From: Variovorax sp. J2L1-78
GTDB lineage: Bacteria; Pseudomonadota; Gammaproteobacteria; Burkholderiales; Burkholderiaceae_C
Length of the DNA stretch: 64,000 bases
Reading direction: 5' to 3'
NCBI RefSeq assembly: GCF_030317205.1
Contig: NZ_JASZYB010000001.1
Span: 1,488,001 to 1,552,000, forward strand
A program made the translations under genes and the position numbers. The notes under the pieces were generated by a model that was given only the letters and a program-made list of their open reading frames with translations, had not been told where the DNA came from and did not search any database. Position 1 is the first letter of the stretch, and every line of letters starts with the position of its first letter. This document shows, piece after piece, positions 1-9,591 of the stretch.

Positions 1-739
1 CGTTCCGCCCCGGCGTGGCTTCCTTGCGGATCGTCTCCACGCGCGGGCCCAGGCTCTTCCACAGCTGGCGCAGGTCGTACACCGCCCAGATCGCCTCGCC
101 GAAGTCGTCGAGGCGGCGCTGGCTCACGCTGGGCGGGCCGTCCTCGGCGAACATCGAGACTTCGGGCTTGCCGGTGTCGTCCTCGGTCAGGGCGACGATC
201 GACTGCAGCGCGTCGTCGAGCATGCCGGCGGCTTCCTTGTCGCGCGGCGCGGCCCAGTCGTCGGGGAAGTTCTCCACGGCGTACATGAAGCCCAGCGCCC
301 ACACTTGGGCGAAGGACGGGATGGCCTCGCCCTCGACCTCGGCGCGTTCGTCCTCGGGCAGCGAGGCGATGGCGCCGCGGGTGTCGAGCACCTCGGGCTG
401 GAAGCTGCGGTCGTCGTCGAGCGCCTGCACGTCGGCGTCGAGCGCCTGCTCGATCTCCTGCCAGCGGCGCTTCCAGTGCCAGACAAACTCCATCTGCTGC
501 GCGGGCACGAAGCTGTCGCCCAGCAGCACCGGCCAGTATTCGGAGGGCGCGATGGGGCGGCGGGCGCACACCAGCGCGGCGAGGAAGCCCTCGCAGAACT
601 CCCATTGCGGAATCTCCTCGTCCTTCTCGCGCATGGCGTCGAGCAGGGTGTCGAGCAGGTCGAAATCCTCGGGGCCGAGGGCCTCGCGGTCGGTCGAGGG
701 GGTGGGCGCGTCGGGCGCAGCGTCGGAATTCGTGGTCAT
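1..739 (-). CDS. UPF0149 (YecA-like) family protein, C-terminus off window
   Basis: An open frame runs without a stop from an ATG at 739 to the left edge, giving at least 246 residues. The product is acidic and tryptophan-rich, with features usual for the UPF0149/YecA family: a conserved block around EGFLAALVCARR at residues 50-60, then QVWALGFMYAVEN and DDWAAP blocks. Family members often carry a C-terminal SEC-C metal-binding motif, which would lie outside the window, so its presence cannot be judged. Molecular function is unknown for the family. It is divergent from the GltS-like gene, with 130 bases between the starts. Family assignment is by recognition of sequence style only. Confidence 0.75.
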   Translation of the reverse strand, partial: MTTNSDAAPDAPTPSTDREALGPEDFDLLDTLLDAMREKDEEIPQWEFCEGFLAALVCARRPIAPSEYWPVLLGDSFVPAQQMEFVWHWKRRWQEIEQALDADVQALDDDRSFQPEVLDTRGAIASLPEDERAEVEGEAIPSFAQVWALGFMYAVENFPDDWAAPRDKEAAGMLDDALQSIVALTEDDTGKPEVSMFAEDGPPSVSQRRLDDFGEAIWAVYDLRQLWKSLGPRVETIRKEATPGRN

Positions 740-869
740 GAAGGTGGCGGATTGAGCCCTCTATGATGCAGCAGGCTTCGGGAGACCCCCTATTTCGACC
801 CCCACGTTTTCCATCTTTCCGGCCCGCTACACGGCCTTCGTCCTGTGTCTCGCCGGGCTCGCGGCCAGC

Positions 870-2489
870 GTGGCTGCGGTGGTGCTGCTGCCGCAGGCCT
901 GGTTCGGCTGGGTCGCGCTGGCGGCGTTCGCCACGCTCGCCGGCACCGGCGTGCACGACCTGCGGCAGGCGCGCCATGCCATCCTGCGCAACTACCCGGT
1001 CATCGGCCACCTGCGCTTTCTGCTGGAGTACATCCGGCCGGAGATCCGCCAGTACTTCATCGAAAGCGACAGCGAAGCCGCGCCCTTCTCGCGCGCGCAG
1101 CGCTCGCTGGTCTACCAGCGCGCCAAGGGCGAGCCCGACAACCGGCCCTTCGGCACGCAGCTGAACGTCACCATCGCCGGCTACGAATGGATCAACCATT
1201 CGATGCAGCCGACCGCGCTGGCCGACCACGACTTCCGCATCGTCATCGGCGGCACGCCCAACCCGGCCACGCCGTCGGGCTTCACCTGCACGCAGCCCTA
1301 CAGCGCCAGCGTCTTCAACATCTCGGCAATGAGCTTCGGTGCGCTGTCGGCCAACGCGGTGCTGGCATTGAACAAGGGCGCGAAGCTGGGCGGCTTTGCG
1401 CACGACACCGGCGAAGGCTCGATCTCGCAGCACCACCGCGTGCACGGCGGCGACCTGATCTGGGAGATCGGCTCGGGCTACTTCGGCTGCCGCAACGACG
1501 ACGGCAGCTTCAGCGAGGAACGCTTCATCGTGAACGCCCGCGACCCGCAGGTGAAGATGGTCGAGATCAAGCTGAGCCAGGGCGCCAAGCCCGGCCACGG
1601 CGGTGTGCTGCCGGGGCCGAAGGTGACGGCCGAGATCTCGGCCGCGCGCGGCGTGCCGGTCGGCGTCGACTGCATTTCGCCCTCGTCGCACAGCGCCTTC
1701 TCGACGCCGGTCGAGATGATGCATTTCGTCGCCCGCTTGCGCGAACTGTCGGGCGGCAAGCCGACCGGCTTCAAGTTCTGCGTGGGCCACCCGTGGGAAT
1801 GGTTCGCCATCGTCAAGGCGATGCTGGCCACCGGCATCACGCCGGACTTCATCGTGGTCGACGGGGCCGAGGGCGGTACCGGCGCGGCGCCGGTCGAGTT
1901 CATCGACCATGTCGGCGCGCCGCTGCAGGAAGGCCTGCTGCTGGTGCACAACACGCTGGTGGGCGTGGGGCTGCGCAGCCGCATCAAGATCGGCTGCGCG
2001 GGCAAGGTGATCACCGCCTTCGACCTCGCGCGGATGATGGCGCTGGGCGCCGACTGGTGCAACGCCGGCCGCGGCTTCATGATGGCGCTGGGTTGCATCC
2101 AGGCACAGAGCTGCCACACCGGCCACTGCCCGACCGGCGTGACCACGCAGGACCCGGTGCGCCAGCAGGCGCTGGTGGTGCCCGACAAGGCCGACCGCGT
2201 GCGCAACTTCCACCGCAGCACGCTGCATGCGCTGCAGGAGCTGGTGCAGGCCGCGGGGCTCGACCACCCTCAGCAAATCACCGCGCACCACATCGTGCGG
2301 CGCATCTCCGACACCGAGGTGCGGCTGCTGAGCAACCTGGTGATGCAGGTGCAGCCGGGCGCCCTGCTCGGCCCGCTCGACCGCCAGCACACCGTGTTCC
2401 GCATGTACTGGCCGCTGGCCAGCGCACACAGCTTCCAGCCGATGGCGCAGGACATGCCTGAGCCGGTCGACCAGGCATTGGCCGCATGA
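870..2489 (+). CDS. FMN-binding glutamate synthase family protein (GltS-like, membrane-anchored)
   Basis: The 539-residue protein consists mainly of one glutamate synthase FMN domain (about residues 90-480) behind a hydrophobic N-terminus. The FMN site region is marked by GGHGG near residue 248 and an EGGTGAAP block near residue 332. The motif CIQAQSCHTGHC near residues 409-420 gives the C-x5-C-x4-C spacing of the [3Fe-4S] cluster in GltS. There is no N-terminal glutaminase domain, so it cannot be a complete GOGAT by itself. The physiological substrate of these stand-alone proteins is not established. The GTG at 870 is the first standard start in frame. Upstream codons back to the stop at 753-755 still look coding (PARYTAF..LAGLAAS), so the true start may be upstream at a non-standard codon. 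The stop overlaps the next start as ATGA. Confidence 0.85.
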   Translation: MAAVVLLPQAWFGWVALAAFATLAGTGVHDLRQARHAILRNYPVIGHLRFLLEYIRPEIRQYFIESDSEAAPFSRAQRSLVYQRAKGEPDNRPFGTQLNVTIAGYEWINHSMQPTALADHDFRIVIGGTPNPATPSGFTCTQPYSASVFNISAMSFGALSANAVLALNKGAKLGGFAHDTGEGSISQHHRVHGGDLIWEIGSGYFGCRNDDGSFSEERFIVNARDPQVKMVEIKLSQGAKPGHGGVLPGPKVTAEISAARGVPVGVDCISPSSHSAFSTPVEMMHFVARLRELSGGKPTGFKFCVGHPWEWFAIVKAMLATGITPDFIVVDGAEGGTGAAPVEFIDHVGAPLQEGLLLVHNTLVGVGLRSRIKIGCAGKVITAFDLARMMALGADWCNAGRGFMMALGCIQAQSCHTGHCPTGVTTQDPVRQQALVVPDKADRVRNFHRSTLHALQELVQAAGLDHPQQITAHHIVRRISDTEVRLLSNLVMQVQPGALLGPLDRQHTVFRMYWPLASAHSFQPMAQDMPEPVDQALAA

Positions 2490-3394
2490 ATCCCCTGAGA
2501 CGCGGCGGCGGCAGCGGGGGCCGCATCCAGATGCGCAAGGGTGCCGCGTCGGCACCCGCGCCGCTCGAGGCGGGCGCACCCGATGCGAAGCCGGGCGACT
2601 ACGCCGACTTCCTGCGCAGCATGTTGCCGCGGCAACCCCAGCCGGTGGCCAGCCACCGCCTCGGCGCCGAACGCGTCTGGCTCAAGAAGGCCGGGCCGCG
2701 CCACGGCAAATGGGGCTACCGGCTGCTGGGGCTGATCGCCCGCCTTCTCCGGCTCGACGTGCTCACGCCGGTGCCCAACCCGGGCGGCGAGGCGGCCATC
2801 GCCATCGAAGGCCGGCGCCTGCGCGAACTGGGCGCGGCGGGCCTGCGCGTGCCGGCCGTGCTGGCGCAACAGAGCGACGGCCTGCTGATGTCCGACCTGG
2901 GCGAGAGCCGCGCGACCGTGCTCGTGTTGCGCGAGCGGCTCGAACAGGCCGCCGTCGTCGGCCCCGCCGCCCTGCTGGCCGCCTGGCGCGATGGCCTGAA
3001 CGCCATCGCCACCGTCCACGCGCGCGACCTCTACCTGAGCCAGGCCTTCGACCGCAACCTTGTGCAATGCCCCGACGGCGTGATCGGCTACATCGATTTC
3101 GAGGACGACCCCGGCGAGACGCTGGGCCTGGCCGAATGCCAGGTGCGCGACTGGCTCAGCTACCTGCACTCCACCGCGATGCTGGTGCGGGCCGCCTCGC
3201 CCCAAGCTGCGGGCGAGCACTGGCATGCGGTGCAGGCCGACGCCAGCGATGCGGTGCGCGAACGCATCGCCCACGCCGCACGGCGCATGCGCTGGCTGCG
3301 GCACCTGCCCGAAGGACGGCGCTGGGGCCGCGACACGCAGCGGGTGCGTGCGTCAGCGCGGCTGCTGGGTCGCTGGTACAGCCCCGGCCTCTGA
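2486..3394 (+). CDS. Kinase-like protein (RIO/BUD32/WaaP-type fold), unassigned
   Basis: A 302-residue protein whose start overlaps the upstream stop (ATGA), suggesting coupled translation. Kinase-fold landmarks are visible: a basic strand VWLKK near residue 66, an EGRRLRELG helix near 108, a catalytic-loop-like HARDLYLSQAF.RN block at about 178-192, and IDFEDDPG at about 203-210, where the Asp would bind metal. This resembles small kinase-like proteins of the lipopolysaccharide-core kinase and BUD32 group. The substrate cannot be told from sequence. The first 35 residues are Gly/Ala/Pro-rich and may be disordered; a later ATG at 2531 is an alternative start. The last 42 bases overlap the tail of the convergent thioesterase gene. 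Confidence 0.65.
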   Translation: MNPLRRGGGSGGRIQMRKGAASAPAPLEAGAPDAKPGDYADFLRSMLPRQPQPVASHRLGAERVWLKKAGPRHGKWGYRLLGLIARLLRLDVLTPVPNPGGEAAIAIEGRRLRELGAAGLRVPAVLAQQSDGLLMSDLGESRATVLVLRERLEQAAVVGPAALLAAWRDGLNAIATVHARDLYLSQAFDRNLVQCPDGVIGYIDFEDDPGETLGLAECQVRDWLSYLHSTAMLVRAASPQAAGEHWHAVQADASDAVRERIAHAARRMRWLRHLPEGRRWGRDTQRVRASARLLGRWYSPGL

Positions 3395-3829
3395 CGGACC
3401 CTGCCCGCTGGCGTCGATGGCACTGCGCAGATCGGCCGGCACCTCGATCGAACGGTGGGTCTCGAGCGAGGTCGTGACCAGCACCTGTTCCACGCGCATG
3501 CGCAGCTCCTCGCTGCCGTCGGCCGCGCGGCCGATGCAGCGCAGGTCGAGCGTCAGCGAACGGCCGCCCAGCCGCTTCACCGCCAGCTGCAGCCGGACGC
3601 GGTCCCCCATCCGGCTGACTGCGCGGAACTCGGCCTCCAGCCGTACGGTCGGCAGGCCGATGCGGCGCTCGACGATCAGCCGCCGATAGCCCACGCCGAG
3701 CCCCTCCTCGACCCAGTCTTCGACCAGACCGTTGAACATCACGAAGTACTGCGGGTAGAACACGATGCCGGCCGGATCGCAGTCGGAAAACCGGATCAGG
3801 CGCTCGCGCAGGAAGGGCACGGCGCTCAT
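3353..3829 (-). CDS. Acyl-CoA thioesterase, 4-hydroxybenzoyl-CoA thioesterase (hotdog) family
   Basis: A 158-residue single hotdog domain. The N-terminal RFSDCDPAGIVFYP stretch (residues 13-26) is the signature of type I 4-hydroxybenzoyl-CoA thioesterases, with Asp18 in the catalytic position and a helix following. It would hydrolyse an aryl- or acyl-CoA to the free acid in the cytoplasm. It is the last gene of the long minus-strand catabolic cluster and its start overlaps the MarR stop as ATGA. In context it could release free anthranilate or recycle trapped CoA thioesters; this is inference. The last 15 residues (Gln/Pro/Ala-rich) lie over the opposite-strand kinase-like gene. Confidence 0.85.
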   Translation of the reverse strand: MSAVPFLRERLIRFSDCDPAGIVFYPQYFVMFNGLVEDWVEEGLGVGYRRLIVERRIGLPTVRLEAEFRAVSRMGDRVRLQLAVKRLGGRSLTLDLRCIGRAADGSEELRMRVEQVLVTTSLETHRSIEVPADLRSAIDASGQGPSEAGAVPATQQPR

Positions 3830-4341
3830 GGCTCATCCTGCAGCAGGTGCACACGCAGCGCACCGAGCTGCGCATGCAGCTGCTGCACCGTGGCGCCGTC
3901 GAGCGCGGAGAACATCCCGAGGATCCATTGCTCGTGTTCCTTCGCCATGGATTCGAAGGCGCGCCGGCCCTGCGGCGTCAGGCTGACGATCCAGGAGCGC
4001 CGGTCGTCCGGGCTGCTGCGGCGCGTGACGGCGCCCTCGCGCTCGAGTTCGTCGGTGAGGGCGGTCACGTTGCCGCCGGTCACCATCAGGTAGCGCGACA
4101 GCGCCCGCATCGAGAGGCCCTCGCGGTAGCGGTGCAGTTGCGCCAGGTAGTCGAAGCGCGCCAGCGTGATGCCGAAGCGCTCGCGCAGCCGGGTCCGGAT
4201 CTCGCGTTCGATCTGCGTCGTGGTGGCGAGCATGCGCAGCCAGAGCCGGAGCACCGCGTGGTCGCCACTGCCGGCACGCGCCTCGTGGCCGAGTTCGCTG
4301 GCGCGGCTGAGCAAGGTGTGCGAGGGGTCGTTGGCCTTCAT
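3826..4341 (-). CDS. MarR family transcriptional regulator
   Basis: A 171-residue winged-helix repressor-type protein. Recognisable blocks are a dimerisation helix near residues 25-50, the LSMRALSRYLMVTGGNVTALTDELE helix-turn-helix near 75-100, and the wing RRSSPDDRRSWIVSLT near 107-122. MarR proteins usually bind palindromes and release DNA when a small aromatic ligand or CoA thioester binds. It lies second from the end of the catabolic cluster, downstream of a CoA ligase and overlapping the thioesterase. It is a different protein from the MarR at the head of the cluster (27423), so the cluster is bracketed by two MarR genes, as I recall for Variovorax auxin-catabolism loci. Confidence 0.9.
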   Translation of the reverse strand: MKANDPSHTLLSRASELGHEARAGSGDHAVLRLWLRMLATTTQIEREIRTRLRERFGITLARFDYLAQLHRYREGLSMRALSRYLMVTGGNVTALTDELEREGAVTRRSSPDDRRSWIVSLTPQGRRAFESMAKEHEQWILGMFSALDGATVQQLHAQLGALRVHLLQDEP

Positions 4342-4371
4342 GACTGGGCTTCCCGTGCGATGCCGGCGCGC

Positions 4372-5964
4372 TCAGCGCTGGCGGTCCCAGGTGCTCGGCG
4401 TCACGCCGCGCTCGCGCAGGCGGAACTTCTGCACCTTGCCGTTCTCGGTGCGCGGCAGGTCGTCGACCAGGTCGATGTAGCGCGGGATCGCGAAGTACGG
4501 CAGGCGGCCGTCGCAGTAGCCCGCGAGGTCGGCGGGCGTGACGGCGGCATCGGGCCGCAGGATGACCGAGGCCATCACCTCGTCCTCCGCCAGCTCGGAG
4601 CGCACGGGGTAGACCACCACCGTCGCCACCGCCGGATGGCCCTGCAGCACCTGCTCGACCTCGTACGACGAGATGTTCTCGCCCCGGCGCCGGATCGCGT
4701 CCTTCAGGCGGTCGATGAAGCGGAAGGCGCCGTCGGGCTCGCGCACCACCCGGTCGCCGGTATGGAACCACAGATTGCGCCAGGCCTCCACCGTCTTGTC
4801 CGGCAGGTTGAAGTAGCCGGTCGCGAAGGCGAAGGGCTCGTCGGCGCGCAGCAGCAGTTCGCCGGCCTCGCCGTCGGGCAGCGGCGCGTCGAAGGCGTCG
4901 GCCACCCGGGCCTCGAAGCCCGGCTGCAACCAGCCCATGACGCCGGCGCGTTCGCTGTCCGGTCGGGTGGCGATGACGAAATTGGTTTCGGTCGAGCCGT
5001 AGCCTTCGAGCAGCCTGACGCCGGTGCGCTCGCGGAAGGCGGCACTGGCCGAGGCCGGCACGCCGGGACCGAGCCCGGTGCGCACCCGGTGCGCCCGCTC
5101 GCCCGCGCCGGCCGGCTGGGCCAGCAGGATCGGCACCATCGCGCCGAGCAGGTAGACCACCGTGGCGCCGCAGGCCTGCATCGCGGGCCAGAAGCCCGAG
5201 GCCGAGAAGCGCGGCAGGAACACCACCTCGCCGCCCGTGAGCGAGGCCTGGGCGAAGGTGTTGAGCGCATTGATGTGGAACAGCGGCAGCGTGGTGGCCA
5301 GCACGTCGTCCGGCCCCAGGCCCAGGATGCGTGCGGTGTTGGCGCCCCAGCCGTGGTACTGGGCATGCGGGCAGACCACGCCCTTGGCCGGGCCGGTGGT
5401 GCCGGAGGTGTAGAGGATGGCAAGCGGATCGCCCGGCTGCACCGCCGCGGGGGCCACCGCATCGCCGGCCGGCGGATAGGCCTCGCAGCGCAGGCCCTGC
5501 GGCGCGGGCATCGGCCCCTCGCCGCCCACCACCCAGACGCATTCGAGCGCGGTGCCGACCAGTTCGGCGGTCTGCAGCCGCTCGACGAAAGGCGCTTCCA
5601 CCACCATCAGCCGCGCACCGCTGTCGGCCAGGAAGTACGCGATCTGCGGCCCCATCGAGGCGGAATTGATCGGCACCGACACCGCACCGATCCACCCGCA
5701 GGCCAGGAACACCTCGAGGAACTCGGCCCGGTTGCCGCACAGGATCGCCACCCGGTCGCCGCGCCCGACACCGGCGGCCTGCAACGCGGCGGCCCGCCGG
5801 GCCACGGCGTCCACCGCATCGGCATGCGTCCAGCGCACGCCGCCCACGGTCAGCAGCGGCCGGGCACCCAGCGCCGCAGCCTGCTGCTGCAGCAGCAGCG
5901 GCACGGTGCGCTCGGCCAGCGGCCAGGCATGGTCGACCAGGCGCGCGGCGGTGTCAGTCGTCAT
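4372..5964 (-). CDS. AMP-forming acyl/aryl-CoA ligase (first of two)
   Basis: A 530-residue ANL-superfamily enzyme. The phosphate-binding loop [12 protein letters not shown] is near residues 165-176, the adenine motif YGSTETN near 330, the HTGDRV Asp near 415, the hinge region [15 protein letters not shown] near 430 and the catalytic Lys in ENGKVQK near 515. It activates a carboxylate with ATP and CoA. I chose ATG 5964 ([12 protein letters not shown]), which overlaps the preceding ABC ATPase gene by 11 bases, rather than a longer upstream frame that reads through that gene. It follows the importer genes, so it may act on the imported substrate. Sequence alone does not distinguish aryl from alicyclic acids. 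Confidence 0.92.
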   Translation of the reverse strand: MTTDTAARLVDHAWPLAERTVPLLLQQQAAALGARPLLTVGGVRWTHADAVDAVARRAAALQAAGVGRGDRVAILCGNRAEFLEVFLACGWIGAVSVPINSASMGPQIAYFLADSGARLMVVEAPFVERLQTAELVGTALECVWVVGGEGPMPAPQGLRCEAYPPAGDAVAPAAVQPGDPLAILYTSGTTGPAKGVVCPHAQYHGWGANTARILGLGPDDVLATTLPLFHINALNTFAQASLTGGEVVFLPRFSASGFWPAMQACGATVVYLLGAMVPILLAQPAGAGERAHRVRTGLGPGVPASASAAFRERTGVRLLEGYGSTETNFVIATRPDSERAGVMGWLQPGFEARVADAFDAPLPDGEAGELLLRADEPFAFATGYFNLPDKTVEAWRNLWFHTGDRVVREPDGAFRFIDRLKDAIRRRGENISSYEVEQVLQGHPAVATVVVYPVRSELAEDEVMASVILRPDAAVTPADLAGYCDGRLPYFAIPRYIDLVDDLPRTENGKVQKFRLRERGVTPSTWDRQR

Positions 5965-6685
5965 GGGTTCCGCCCCCCAGGTAGGTCGCCTGCACCCGCG
6001 GGTCGCTCGCCAGCGACTGCGACGCGCCGTGCAGCGCGATCTCGCCGGTCTCCAGCACATAGCCTTCGTCGGAACTCTCCAGCGCCGCGCGCGCGTTCTG
6101 CTCCACCAGCAGGATCGACACGCCGTCGTCGCGCAGGCCGCGCACGATGGCGAGGATGTCGCGCACGATCAGCGGCGCGAGGCCGAGGCTGGGCTCGTCG
6201 AGCATCAGCAGCCGCGGCCCCGACATCAACGCCCGCCCCACAGCCAGCATCTGCCGCTCACCGCCCGAGAGCGTGTCGGCGCGCTGTGCCTTGCGTTCCG
6301 CCAGCCGCGGAAAGCGCTCGTAGACGGCGCCCAGCCGCTTCTTCAGCACGTCGCTGCGGAGCCGCCGCGAGAAGGCGCCCAGCTGCAGGTTGTCCAGCAC
6401 GCTGAGCTCGCCGAAGAGCTCGCGCTTCTCCGGCACGAGCACCAGGCCGCGCTCCACCCGCGACTCGACGTCCAGGCCGTGCAGGTCCTCGCCTTCGAAG
6501 CGCAACACGCCCTTCGACGGCAGCAGGCCCATGGCCGCGGCCAGCAGCGTGGTCTTGCCCGCGCCGTTGGGCCCGATCACCGACACGATCTGGCCCTTGT
6601 CGAGCGAGAGCGACACGCCGCGCACGGCGTCCACCTGCCCGTACGAGACGTGCAGGTCACCGATCTCCAGCATCGCGGCGCTCAT
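5954..6685 (-). CDS. ABC transporter ATP-binding protein, LivF type
   Basis: A 243-residue ATPase of the branched-chain amino acid/aromatic acid importer family. Walker A is GPNGAGKTT near residues 38-46, the signature is LSGGERQ near 140, and Walker B with [12 protein letters not shown] is near 160. It pairs with the LivG domain of the upstream LivM-LivG fusion to drive uptake. The start overlaps the fusion stop (ATGA) and the end overlaps the CoA ligase start. Liv-type systems in aromatic-catabolic clusters commonly import aromatic acids rather than amino acids, and this context supports that reading. Confidence 0.95.
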   Translation of the reverse strand: MSAAMLEIGDLHVSYGQVDAVRGVSLSLDKGQIVSVIGPNGAGKTTLLAAAMGLLPSKGVLRFEGEDLHGLDVESRVERGLVLVPEKRELFGELSVLDNLQLGAFSRRLRSDVLKKRLGAVYERFPRLAERKAQRADTLSGGERQMLAVGRALMSGPRLLMLDEPSLGLAPLIVRDILAIVRGLRDDGVSILLVEQNARAALESSDEGYVLETGEIALHGASQSLASDPRVQATYLGGGTHDD

Positions 6686-8490
6686 ACGACGCTCCCGAGG
6701 TAGGCCGCCTGCACGCGCTCGTCGGCGCGCACCGCCGCGGGCACGCCTTCCACCAGCTTGGAGCCGAAGTTCATCACCACCAGGCGGTCGACGAGTTTCA
6801 TGACGAAGTCCATGTCGTGTTCGACGATGAGGATGGTCACGCCCTCCTCCCGAAGCTTGCGCAGCAGCTCGCCCAGCGCCATCTTTTCCTTGCGGCGCAG
6901 ACCGGCCGCCGGCTCGTCGAGCACGAGCAGCACCGGGTCGGCCGCCAGCGCGCGGGCGATCTCCAAGATGCGCTGGGTGCCCAGCGGCAGGCTGCCGGCC
7001 AGCTCGTGGGACCGGTCGCCCAGACCGATGCGCGCCAGCTGGCGCTGCGCCTCCTGCAACACCTGCTGCTCCTCGGCCCGGTCGAGCCGCAGCCCGGCCT
7101 TGAGCACGCCCGCGCCGGTGCGCGCATAGGCGCCGAGCGCGACGTTGTCCAGCAGCGTCATCTGAGGACGCAGCTTCACGTGCTGGAAGGTGCGCGCCAG
7201 GCCCAGCCGCGCGACCTCGCGCTGCGGCAGGCCGGCGATGTCCCGGTCGAGGAAGCGCACCTTGCCGGCCGTCATCGGCGCGGTGCAGGTCAGCAGGTTG
7301 AACATGGTCGACTTGCCGGCGCCGTTGGGACCGATCAGGCCGATGATCTCGCCGGCGTTCACCTCGAAGCTCACGTCGTTCACCGCCACCAGACCACCGA
7401 AGCGCTTGACCGCGCCCTCGACCGACAGGATGCGGGTGCCGCGCACCGGCAGCGCACGCTGCGGCAGCGGTGCCACCGGTTCGGCGGGGGCCGTGGCCGG
7501 CGGCGCCTGGAAGCGGCCCTGGGTGATGCGCCGCACGAAGCCCATCAGCCCGCTGCGCGCGAAGTGCAGCAGCAGGATGAAGAGCGTCGCGAAGGCGATG
7601 GCCTCAAGCTGGCCGGCGCGTTGCGTGAGCATCGGCAGCACGTCCTGCAGCCCGTTCTTGAGCACCAGCACCAGCGCCGCACCGACGAGCGCACCCATGA
7701 GCTGGCCGAGTCCGCCGGCCACCGCCATCAGCAGGTACTCGATGCTGGCGCGCACGTCGAAGGGCGCCGGGCTCACGAAGCGGTTCATGTGCGCATAGAG
7801 CCAGCCCGCGACGCCCGCGAGCAAGGCCGCGGTGACGAAGAGCGTGAGCCGCACGCGGTAAGCGTCCGCCCCCACGCTGGCCAGCAGGGTGGCGCCACCG
7901 CGCAGCCCGCGGATCGCGCGGCCCGGCCGCGACTGCAACAGGTTCTGGCTGAACAGGAAGGCCAGGCCGACGATGCTCCAGATCAGGTAGTAGATCGAGC
8001 GCGGGTCCGACAGCACCCAGGTGCCGACGCGCAGCGCCGGGATGTTCGACAGGCCGGTGTGCCGGCCCAGCGCATCGACGTTGCCGAAGAGCATCGCGAT
8101 CGACAGCCCCCACGCAATGGTCGACAGCGGCAGGAAGTGCCCGCCCAGGCGCAGCGTGAGCATGCCGATGGCCAGCGCCGACAGCCCGGTGAGCAGCAGC
8201 GCGAACAGCAGCCCGATCCAGGGCGAGAGCCCCTGCGTGGTGGTGAGCCAGGCGGTCGCGTAGGCCGCGATGCCGACGAAGGCGGCCTGCCCGAAGGACG
8301 TGGCCCCGCCCACGCCGGTCAGCAGCACCAGGCCCAGCGCGACCAGGGCGCCGATCCCGATGTCGTTCATCAGCGAGACGGTGAAGTTGCCGGCCACGAG
8401 CGGCGCCAGCGCGAAGGCGAGCACCACCAGGCCGAGCCAGAGGCGGCGCGAGAAGCGGCTGGACGAAGGACTGGAAGAACGGGCGCTCAT
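6682..8490 (-). CDS. Fused LivM permease - LivG ATPase of a Liv-type ABC importer
   Basis: A 602-residue fusion. Residues about 12-320 form a LivM-type permease with repeated hydrophobic helices (for example [18 protein letters not shown] and [19 protein letters not shown]). Residues about 350-600 form a LivG-type ATPase with Walker [10 protein letters not shown] near 388, the short signature LPLGTQR near 498 and Walker [12 protein letters not shown] near 520. The two halves are separate genes in many genomes, and fusion is common in Burkholderiales. It overlaps LivH upstream and LivF downstream by four bases each, so the importer is translationally coupled. Confidence 0.95.
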   Translation of the reverse strand: MSARSSSPSSSRFSRRLWLGLVVLAFALAPLVAGNFTVSLMNDIGIGALVALGLVLLTGVGGATSFGQAAFVGIAAYATAWLTTTQGLSPWIGLLFALLLTGLSALAIGMLTLRLGGHFLPLSTIAWGLSIAMLFGNVDALGRHTGLSNIPALRVGTWVLSDPRSIYYLIWSIVGLAFLFSQNLLQSRPGRAIRGLRGGATLLASVGADAYRVRLTLFVTAALLAGVAGWLYAHMNRFVSPAPFDVRASIEYLLMAVAGGLGQLMGALVGAALVLVLKNGLQDVLPMLTQRAGQLEAIAFATLFILLLHFARSGLMGFVRRITQGRFQAPPATAPAEPVAPLPQRALPVRGTRILSVEGAVKRFGGLVAVNDVSFEVNAGEIIGLIGPNGAGKSTMFNLLTCTAPMTAGKVRFLDRDIAGLPQREVARLGLARTFQHVKLRPQMTLLDNVALGAYARTGAGVLKAGLRLDRAEEQQVLQEAQRQLARIGLGDRSHELAGSLPLGTQRILEIARALAADPVLLVLDEPAAGLRRKEKMALGELLRKLREEGVTILIVEHDMDFVMKLVDRLVVMNFGSKLVEGVPAAVRADERVQAAYLGSVV

Positions 8491-9542
8491 TGGTCCACCT
8501 CGTCGTCTTCCTCTTCCGAATGCACGCTTAGGAAGGACCGCAGCATCAGCACCGGGATCAGCAGGCTGAAGACGATCACGTCCTTCAGCGCACCGCTCCA
8601 GAACGACGCGAAGCTCTCGACCAGGCCGACCGCGATCGCCCCGACCGCGGTGATCGGGTAACTCACCAGGCCGCCGATGATGGCCGCCACGAAGGCCTTC
8701 AGGCCGATGATGAAGCCGGAGTCGTAGTACATGGTCGTCACCGGCGCGATCAGCACGCCGATCAGCCCGGCCAGCAGCGACGCGCAGCCGTACGCCAGGA
8801 TGGCGGTGCGCGCCGGCCGGATGCCGACCAGCCGCGCCCCCACCCGGTTCACGGCCGTCGCCCGCAGCGCCTTGCCGGCCACGGTGCGCTCGAACACCAG
8901 GAAGAACAGGCCGCTCAGCACCACGGCAGAGCCGACCATCAGGATCACCTGCGCGCTGACGGTGAAGCCGTCGCCCAGGGTCAGCACACCCGAAGCCAGC
9001 GGCTGGGTGCGCGAGCCTTCGGGCCCAAAGAACAGCAGGCCCAGGCCCGACAGCAGGAAGTGCAGCGCCAGCGAGACGATCAGCAGCACCAGCACCGAGG
9101 CATCGGCGATGGGCTGGAACACAATGCGCGCCAGCAGCGGCGCGATCGGCACCACCAGCAGCACCGACGCGACGATCTGCACCGCCGCCGGCATGCCGCT
9201 GCGCGCAGCCAGCCAGGCCAGCAGGCAGGGAACCGCCGGCAGCAGGCCCCAGAGGGCAATCGCCTTCGGGATGCGCGCGGCCTCGTGGCGGCGCACCAGC
9301 GCGACCACTTCGACCAACACCGCGATGGCAGCCAGTGTGAGCACCAGGCCAATGGTCGGCGGCGTGCGGCCGGTCTCGAAGGCGGCGAGCGTCAGCGCCG
9401 CGAAGGCGGCGACGTCGCCGAAGGGTACGAAGACGACCCGGGTGACCGAGAAGATCAGCACCAGGCCGAGCCCGGCGAGCAGGTACACCGCGCCGTTGGC
9501 CAGGCCGTCGATGCCGAGGATGAGTGCAATGTCCCAGCTCAT
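8487..9542 (-). CDS. ABC transporter permease, LivH type
   Basis: A 351-residue inner-membrane permease. The N-terminal GIDGLANGAVYLLAGLGLVLIFSVTR is the standard LivH opening, followed by about eight hydrophobic segments. It is longer than the usual 290 residues because of an extra hydrophobic hairpin region around residues 75-130 and an acidic C-terminal tail ([10 protein letters not shown]). It forms the translocation pore with the LivM half of the next gene, with which it overlaps by ATGA. The binding protein encoded just upstream (9592-10764) is its likely partner. Confidence 0.93.
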   Translation of the reverse strand: MSWDIALILGIDGLANGAVYLLAGLGLVLIFSVTRVVFVPFGDVAAFAALTLAAFETGRTPPTIGLVLTLAAIAVLVEVVALVRRHEAARIPKAIALWGLLPAVPCLLAWLAARSGMPAAVQIVASVLLVVPIAPLLARIVFQPIADASVLVLLIVSLALHFLLSGLGLLFFGPEGSRTQPLASGVLTLGDGFTVSAQVILMVGSAVVLSGLFFLVFERTVAGKALRATAVNRVGARLVGIRPARTAILAYGCASLLAGLIGVLIAPVTTMYYDSGFIIGLKAFVAAIIGGLVSYPITAVGAIAVGLVESFASFWSGALKDVIVFSLLIPVLMLRSFLSVHSEEEDDEVDQ

Positions 9543-9591
9543 CGTGCGCTGCTCCGGGCGTCGGGATGTGGAAGGCGTTGGACGGACGGGA

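Noticed and set aside
3847..6405. An 852-codon plus-strand frame opposite the MarR, CoA ligase and ABC ATPase genes
   Set aside because: Three well-supported genes with motifs lie on the minus strand here; the frame has no domain pattern.
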